A DNA stretch of 64,000 nt from Pseudoroseicyclus_A sp041714655 (lineage in GTDB: Bacteria; Pseudomonadota; Alphaproteobacteria; Rhodobacterales; Rhodobacteraceae): the NCBI RefSeq assembly GCF_041714655.1, contig NZ_CP168219.1, forward strand, positions 1,178,001-1,242,000. The letters run 5' to 3'. The position numbers and the translations under genes were made by a program. Positions 60,109 through 64,000 of this stretch are shown piece after piece (position 1 is the stretch's first letter; the number at the start of each line of letters is the position of its first letter). The notes under the pieces are model-generated. The model had not been told where the DNA came from and did no database searches. It worked only from the letters and a program-made list of their open reading frames with translations.

Positions 60109-61254
60109 ATGCAGGTTTCAAGACGGGGCGATGTCGATCCGTTCATCGTGATGGATGTGATGGAAAGGGCCCGCGCGGCCGAGGCCGCCGGGCGGCACAT
60201 CATCCATATGGAGGTCGGCCAGCCGAGCACCGGCGCGCCCGCCGGCGCCCTCGCGCGGCTCGCGGCAGAGATGCCGGCGGACCCGCTCGGCTATTCCGTT
60301 GCCCTCGGGCTCCCCGAGCTTCGCGCCCGTATCGCGCGGCATTACGGCGAGTGGTACGGGGTCGATCTCGACCCCGGCCGCGTCATCGTGACCGCCGGCG
60401 CCTCGGGGGCGTTCCTCCTCTCCTTCACGGCGCTCTTCGATGCCGGGGCGCGGGTCGGGCTGGCGCTGCCCTGCTACCCCTCCTACCGGCAGATCCTGAA
60501 GGCGCTGTCGCTGGAGCCGGTGCATATCCGCACCCGCCTCGCCGCCGGGCTCCAGCCGGAGCCGGAGGAGCTGGAGGGGCTTGGGCTCGATGGCCTCCTC
60601 CTCGCCAGCCCGAACAACCCGACGGGGGCGATGCTCTCCCGCGAGCGGCTTGCGGAGCTCGCCGAGGCGGCGGAGGCGCGGGGCATCGCGCTCATCTCCG
60701 ACGAGATCTACCACGGCATCGGCGACCGCCCCACCTCGGCCCTCAAGGTGACGGACGAGGTGCATGTCATCAATTCCTTCTCGAAGTACTTCTCCATGAC
60801 CGGCTGGCGGGTCGGCTGGATGGTCGTGCCCGAGGCGCATGTGCGGATCATTGAGCGGCTCGCCCAGAACATGTTCATCTGCCCCTCCCATGCCGCCCAG
60901 CGGCTGGCGCTCCATGCCTTCGACTTCCCGGAGGAGCTGGAGGCCAATGCCGCCGTCTATGCCGCCAACCGCGCGCGCATGGTGGAGGGGCTGGCCGCCA
61001 TGGGGCTCGGCCGCATCGCTCCGGCCGACGGCGCCTTCTACATCTATGCCGATGTCTCCGCCGTCACCGGCGACAGCCTGGCCCTGGCGGAGGAGATCCT
61101 CGCCGAGGCCGGGGTGGCCGTCACGCCCGGGCTCGATTTCGACCCCGAGGAGGGGCACCGCTGGCTGCGCTTCTCCTACGCGCGAAGCACGGCCGACATC
61201 GAGGAAGGGCTCACGCGGCTCGCCACCTTCTTCGCCCGCCGGGCGGCGGCATGA
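60109..61254 (+). CDS. PLP-dependent aminotransferase, class I/II
   Basis: A 381-residue fold-type I aminotransferase. PLP Lys226 lies in SFSKYFSMTGWR, and SPNNPTGAML and SDEIYHGI are the cofactor-binding segments. The ATG at 60109 follows TAGAGG. The group covers aspartate and aromatic-type aminotransferases; the amino acid is not given by sequence. It overlaps the cell-wall amidase gene by four bases (ATGA), an odd pairing. Confidence 0.9.
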   Translation: MQVSRRGDVDPFIVMDVMERARAAEAAGRHIIHMEVGQPSTGAPAGALARLAAEMPADPLGYSVALGLPELRARIARHYGEWYGVDLDPGRVIVTAGASGAFLLSFTALFDAGARVGLALPCYPSYRQILKALSLEPVHIRTRLAAGLQPEPEELEGLGLDGLLLASPNNPTGAMLSRERLAELAEAAEARGIALISDEIYHGIGDRPTSALKVTDEVHVINSFSKYFSMTGWRVGWMVVPEAHVRIIERLAQNMFICPSHAAQRLALHAFDFPEELEANAAVYAANRARMVEGLAAMGLGRIAPADGAFYIYADVSAVTGDSLALAEEILAEAGVAVTPGLDFDPEEGHRWLRFSYARSTADIEEGLTRLATFFARRAAA

Positions 61255-62456
61255 GGGCGCTCCTCGCCGCGCTGGCGCTGCTCCTCGCCACGCCGCTGGC
61301 CGCGCAGGAATTCTCGGCCCTCGCCCGGCTCGACGTGGCGCAGAGCCAGATCCGCGACGAGGGCGACGGGCTGGCGGCCGAGCTGCACATGAGCCAGGCC
61401 GTGCCCTTCCGCGCCTTCACGCTCGCGGACCCGTGGCGGCTGGTGCTCGACTTCCGCGAGCTGGATTTCCGCGGCGCGACGCGGCTCGGCCTCCTCAATG
61501 CCGACAATGCCGGCGACGTGCGCTTCGGCCCCGTCCGCGCCGGCTGGTCGCGTCTGGTCGTCGACCTTGCTGCGCCCATGCGGATCGGCACCGCCGGGCT
61601 GCGCGTCGATCCCGCCTCCGGCGAGGCGGTGCTGCGCGTCACGCTCGACGCCGCGGCGGAGGAGACGGCCCGCGCTGAGGCCGGCGCCCCCGAGGCGCCC
61701 GGCTGGGAGGATGCCGAGCCGGCGCTGATCCCCGAGCCCCCGGCGGAGGAGGGGCCGCTCGTCGTCGTCATCGACCCCGGCCACGGCGGCATCGACCCCG
61801 GAGCCGAGCGGGCCGGCCTCTCGGAGGCGGCGCTGATGCTGACGCTCGCGCGCGAGCTGTCCGAATCGCTCTCCCGCGCCGGGATGGCGCCGGTGCTGAC
61901 GCGGACGGAGGATGTCTTCGTGCCGCTGCAGGAGCGCATCTCCATCGCCCGGGCCGCCGGCGCCGATGTCATGATCTCGCTTCATGCCGATGCGCTCGAG
62001 GATGACAGCACCACCTCCGGCGCCTCGATCTACACCCTCTCGGCGGCGGCCGAGAGCGAGGCCTCTGCGCGCATGGCCGAGCGGCACGAGCGCGGCGACA
62101 TCCTCGGCGGCGTCGACCTGACGGGGCAGGACGATTCCATCGCCACCATCCTCATGCAGCTCGCCCGCACCGAGACCGGCCCCGCCGGGCTCCGCCTCGC
62201 CGATGCCCTGCTGACGGCGCTGCAGGAGGAGGGCGCGCGGCTGCGCACCAATCCCCGCCGCGAGGCGCTGCTCGCCGTGCTGACGGCGGCGGACTTCCCG
62301 GCGGTGCTGGTGGAGGTGGGCTTCCTCTCCTCCGAACGCGACCGCGCCGGCCTGTCGACGCCGGAGGGCCGCGCGCCCATCGTCGCGGGCATCACCACGG
62401 CGCTCCGCCGCTGGGAGGCGGAGGAGGCGACGCGGGCGCCACTCCTGCGACGTTGA
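61251..62456 (+). CDS. N-acetylmuramoyl-L-alanine amidase (AmiC-like)
   Basis: A 401-residue exported amidase for cell-wall septum splitting. Signal peptide MRALLAALALLLATPLAAQ. An AMIN-like beta domain (about 20-130) targets it, and the Amidase_3 domain (about 160-395) has VIDPGHGGIDPGAE and SLHADA for zinc, and the catalytic Glu in VEVGFLS. Acts in the periplasm on peptidoglycan. Next gene is a class A PBP, so both belong to cell-wall growth. Confidence 0.92.
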   Translation: MRALLAALALLLATPLAAQEFSALARLDVAQSQIRDEGDGLAAELHMSQAVPFRAFTLADPWRLVLDFRELDFRGATRLGLLNADNAGDVRFGPVRAGWSRLVVDLAAPMRIGTAGLRVDPASGEAVLRVTLDAAAEETARAEAGAPEAPGWEDAEPALIPEPPAEEGPLVVVIDPGHGGIDPGAERAGLSEAALMLTLARELSESLSRAGMAPVLTRTEDVFVPLQERISIARAAGADVMISLHADALEDDSTTSGASIYTLSAAAESEASARMAERHERGDILGGVDLTGQDDSIATILMQLARTETGPAGLRLADALLTALQEEGARLRTNPRREALLAVLTAADFPAVLVEVGFLSSERDRAGLSTPEGRAPIVAGITTALRRWEAEEATRAPLLRR

Positions 62457-62472
62457 GCAAAGATATCTCCTC

Positions 62473-62495
62473 GAAAATCCTGGCCAGGAGTTTTC
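62473..62495. promoter_or_regulatory. Near-palindrome upstream of the PBP1A gene
   Basis: GAAAATCCTGGCCAGGAGTTTTC is mostly self-complementary, arms GAAAA/TTTTC and CCTGGCCAGG. It is 17 bases past the amidase stop and 110 before the PBP start. A stem-loop terminator or an operator are both possible. The flanks (TCCTC, AAAATCCTC) echo the repeat at 12636. Confidence 0.4.
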
Positions 62496-62605
62496 GGGGA
62501 AAAATCCTCTAGGCAGCACCTCGCGCAGCCGCCACCCCGCGCAATCGTGCTTTTGACCCCGGCTCCCCCCGCGCCTATATGGCGGGGACAACAGCGCGCG
62601 GGCCC

Positions 62606-64000
62606 ATGATCCGATTCCTCTTCTCGATCTTCGGCGGCATCTTCTCGATGCTGACCCTTGGCGCCATCATGGCCGGCATCGGCCTTGGTGGCATTTTCTT
62701 TGCCTATGGCCGGGATCTGCCGAGCGTCGAGGTGCTGGCGCAGTATACACCCGCCACCATCAGCCGCGTCTATTCGGCCGAGGGGCGGATCATCGACGAA
62801 TTCGCCACCGAGCGGCGCATCTTCCTGCCCGCCGAAGAGATCCCCGAGCTGGTGAAGCATGCCTTCGTCTCGGCGGAAGATCAGAACTTCTACACCCACC
62901 CGGGCTATGACATCCGCGGCATGGCCGCCGCCTTCGTCGAGGCGGTGCAGAGCCGGGGGCGCGACCTGCGCGGCGCCTCGACCATCACCCAGCAGGTGAT
63001 GAAGAACTTTCTGCTCGACGGCTCGCGCACGGCCGAGCGGAAGATCAAGGAGCTGATCCTCGCCACGCGGATCGAGCGGGCGCTCGACAAGGAGCATATC
63101 CTCGAGCTCTACCTGAACGAGATCTTCCTCGGGCAGAATTCCTACGGCGTCGCCGCCGCCGCCCAGACCTATTTCAACAAGCCGCTGTCGGACGTGACCG
63201 CCGCCGAGGCCGCCTATCTGGCGGCGCTCGCCCAGCGGCCGAGCTCGCTTCATCCCGTGCGCGACCACGAGGATGCCATCGCCCGGCGCAACTATGTGCT
63301 CGGCCGGATGGAGGAGGATGGCTACATCACCGCCGCCGAGCTGGAAGAGGGCCGGGCCGACCCGCTCCGCACCGTCCAATCGGGCGATTTCGAGCCCTTC
63401 CGCCGCTCGCTGCCGCCCCGCGACTACTTCACCGACGAGATCCGCCGGCAACTCTCCGCCCGCTATTCGGACGAGGAGTTCTTCACCGGCGGCCTGTCGA
63501 TCCGCGCCACCATCGACCCCGAAATGCAGGCCGTCGCCGCACAGGCCCTGCAGCGCGAGCTCGAGAGCTTCGACCGGGGGCTCGGCTCTTGGCGGGGCAC
63601 GGGCCGGACGCTCGAGCCCGAGGCGCTGGAGAGTGAAGAGGCCTGGCGCGCCGCGCTCGCCGAAACCGACGTGCCGCGCGACATCCATCTCGAGAGCGAC
63701 TGGCTGCCGGCCGTCGTCCTCTCCATCGAGGATCAGGTGCTACACCTCGGCATCGAGGGCGTGCCCATGGACGGGCCCGAGCCACCCGAGGTGCCGCGCG
63801 AGGACATCCAGTGGATCTCCGGCGATTTCTTCGACAATTTCGAGGTCGGCGACGTGGTGCTCGTCCGCCGCATGACCTCCGATTCCGACGGCTCGTTCCT
63901 GCGCTGGACGCTCCGCCAGGTGCCGGAGGTCGAGGGCGGCTTCATGGCGATGGACGTGAACACCGGCCGCGTCATCGCCATGCAGGGCGGCTTCTCCTAC
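62606..64000 (+). CDS. mrcA: Penicillin-binding protein 1A, N-terminal part (3' end outside window)
   Basis: The frame is open from the ATG at 62606 to the end of the window (465 codons). A membrane anchor (about 5-32), then the GT51 glycosyltransferase with EDQNFYTHPGYD (catalytic Glu), GASTITQQVMKN and LNEIFLGQNSYG. An OB-like insert (about 330-440) precedes the start of the transpeptidase domain (FMAMDVNTGRVIAMQGG). The SxxK active site would lie beyond the window. Polymerises and cross-links peptidoglycan. Confidence 0.96.
   Translation, partial: MIRFLFSIFGGIFSMLTLGAIMAGIGLGGIFFAYGRDLPSVEVLAQYTPATISRVYSAEGRIIDEFATERRIFLPAEEIPELVKHAFVSAEDQNFYTHPGYDIRGMAAAFVEAVQSRGRDLRGASTITQQVMKNFLLDGSRTAERKIKELILATRIERALDKEHILELYLNEIFLGQNSYGVAAAAQTYFNKPLSDVTAAEAAYLAALAQRPSSLHPVRDHEDAIARRNYVLGRMEEDGYITAAELEEGRADPLRTVQSGDFEPFRRSLPPRDYFTDEIRRQLSARYSDEEFFTGGLSIRATIDPEMQAVAAQALQRELESFDRGLGSWRGTGRTLEPEALESEEAWRAALAETDVPRDIHLESDWLPAVVLSIEDQVLHLGIEGVPMDGPEPPEVPREDIQWISGDFFDNFEVGDVVLVRRMTSDSDGSFLRWTLRQVPEVEGGFMAMDVNTGRVIAMQGGFSY

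Overview
The window reads as one continuous chromosome segment of a very GC-rich alphaproteobacterium, most likely a member of the Rhodobacteraceae/Paracoccaceae. The signs are direct. It has an ALAS-type hemA with an FNR-like box upstream and a tRNA-His with G1:U72, A73 and no encoded G-1. It also has a RodZ-like gene next to ispG, and short intergenic repeats of the kind common in that family. Gene ends overlap tightly (ATGA/TGATG) throughout. I see no integrase, transposase, phage gene or CRISPR array.

Region 1 (1-12,624) is a catabolic locus I cannot assign to a known pathway. It holds a MalEFGK-type ABC importer, a LacI-family regulator, a 52-residue small protein overlapping an amidase-signature enzyme, and two divergent histidinol-dehydrogenase-like oxidoreductases. 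A short-chain dehydrogenase, a two-domain cupin, an alpha/beta hydrolase and an RraA-fold protein follow. No histidine-biosynthesis genes accompany the HisD paralogues.

Region 2 (12,753-23,448) is a coherent L-arabinose module. A FadR-type GntR regulator and a YtfQRT/YjfF-type furanose importer run leftward. From the shared AT-rich promoter, L-arabinonate dehydratase, L-arabinose 1-dehydrogenase, 2-keto-3-deoxy-L-arabinonate dehydratase and alpha-ketoglutarate semialdehyde dehydrogenase run rightward. Together they form the non-phosphorylating route from L-arabinose to alpha-ketoglutarate. Only the lactonase is absent from the window.

Region 3 (23,495-37,025) is mixed. It contains ExoD, an RluD-type pseudouridine synthase whose start codon overlaps that of a divergent membrane protein, an orphan intradiol dioxygenase, tRNA-His, metG and a putative SGNH esterase. 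Two transporters, an aldo/keto reductase, a lipoprotein, an XRE regulator and a fatty-acid desaturase complete it.

Region 4 (37,049-39,004) is an arsenic-resistance operon. It has two unrelated arsenate reductase-type proteins, ArsR and an aquaglyceroporin, with no dedicated arsenite pump.

Region 5 (39,327-53,027) carries tgt, lon, a repeat mosaic, an MFS transporter and trehalose synthesis otsBA with a possible stress-sigma promoter. It also has three tRNAs (Val-CAC, Val-TAC, Asp-GTC), a chemoreceptor, a histidine phosphatase, a GFA-family protein and a methyltransferase. Region 6 (53,185-64,000) holds an M20 peptidase, hemA, a RodZ-like protein, ispG, a DsbA-like protein and an aminotransferase. 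It closes with a cell-wall amidase and the first part of a class A penicillin-binding protein that runs off the window.
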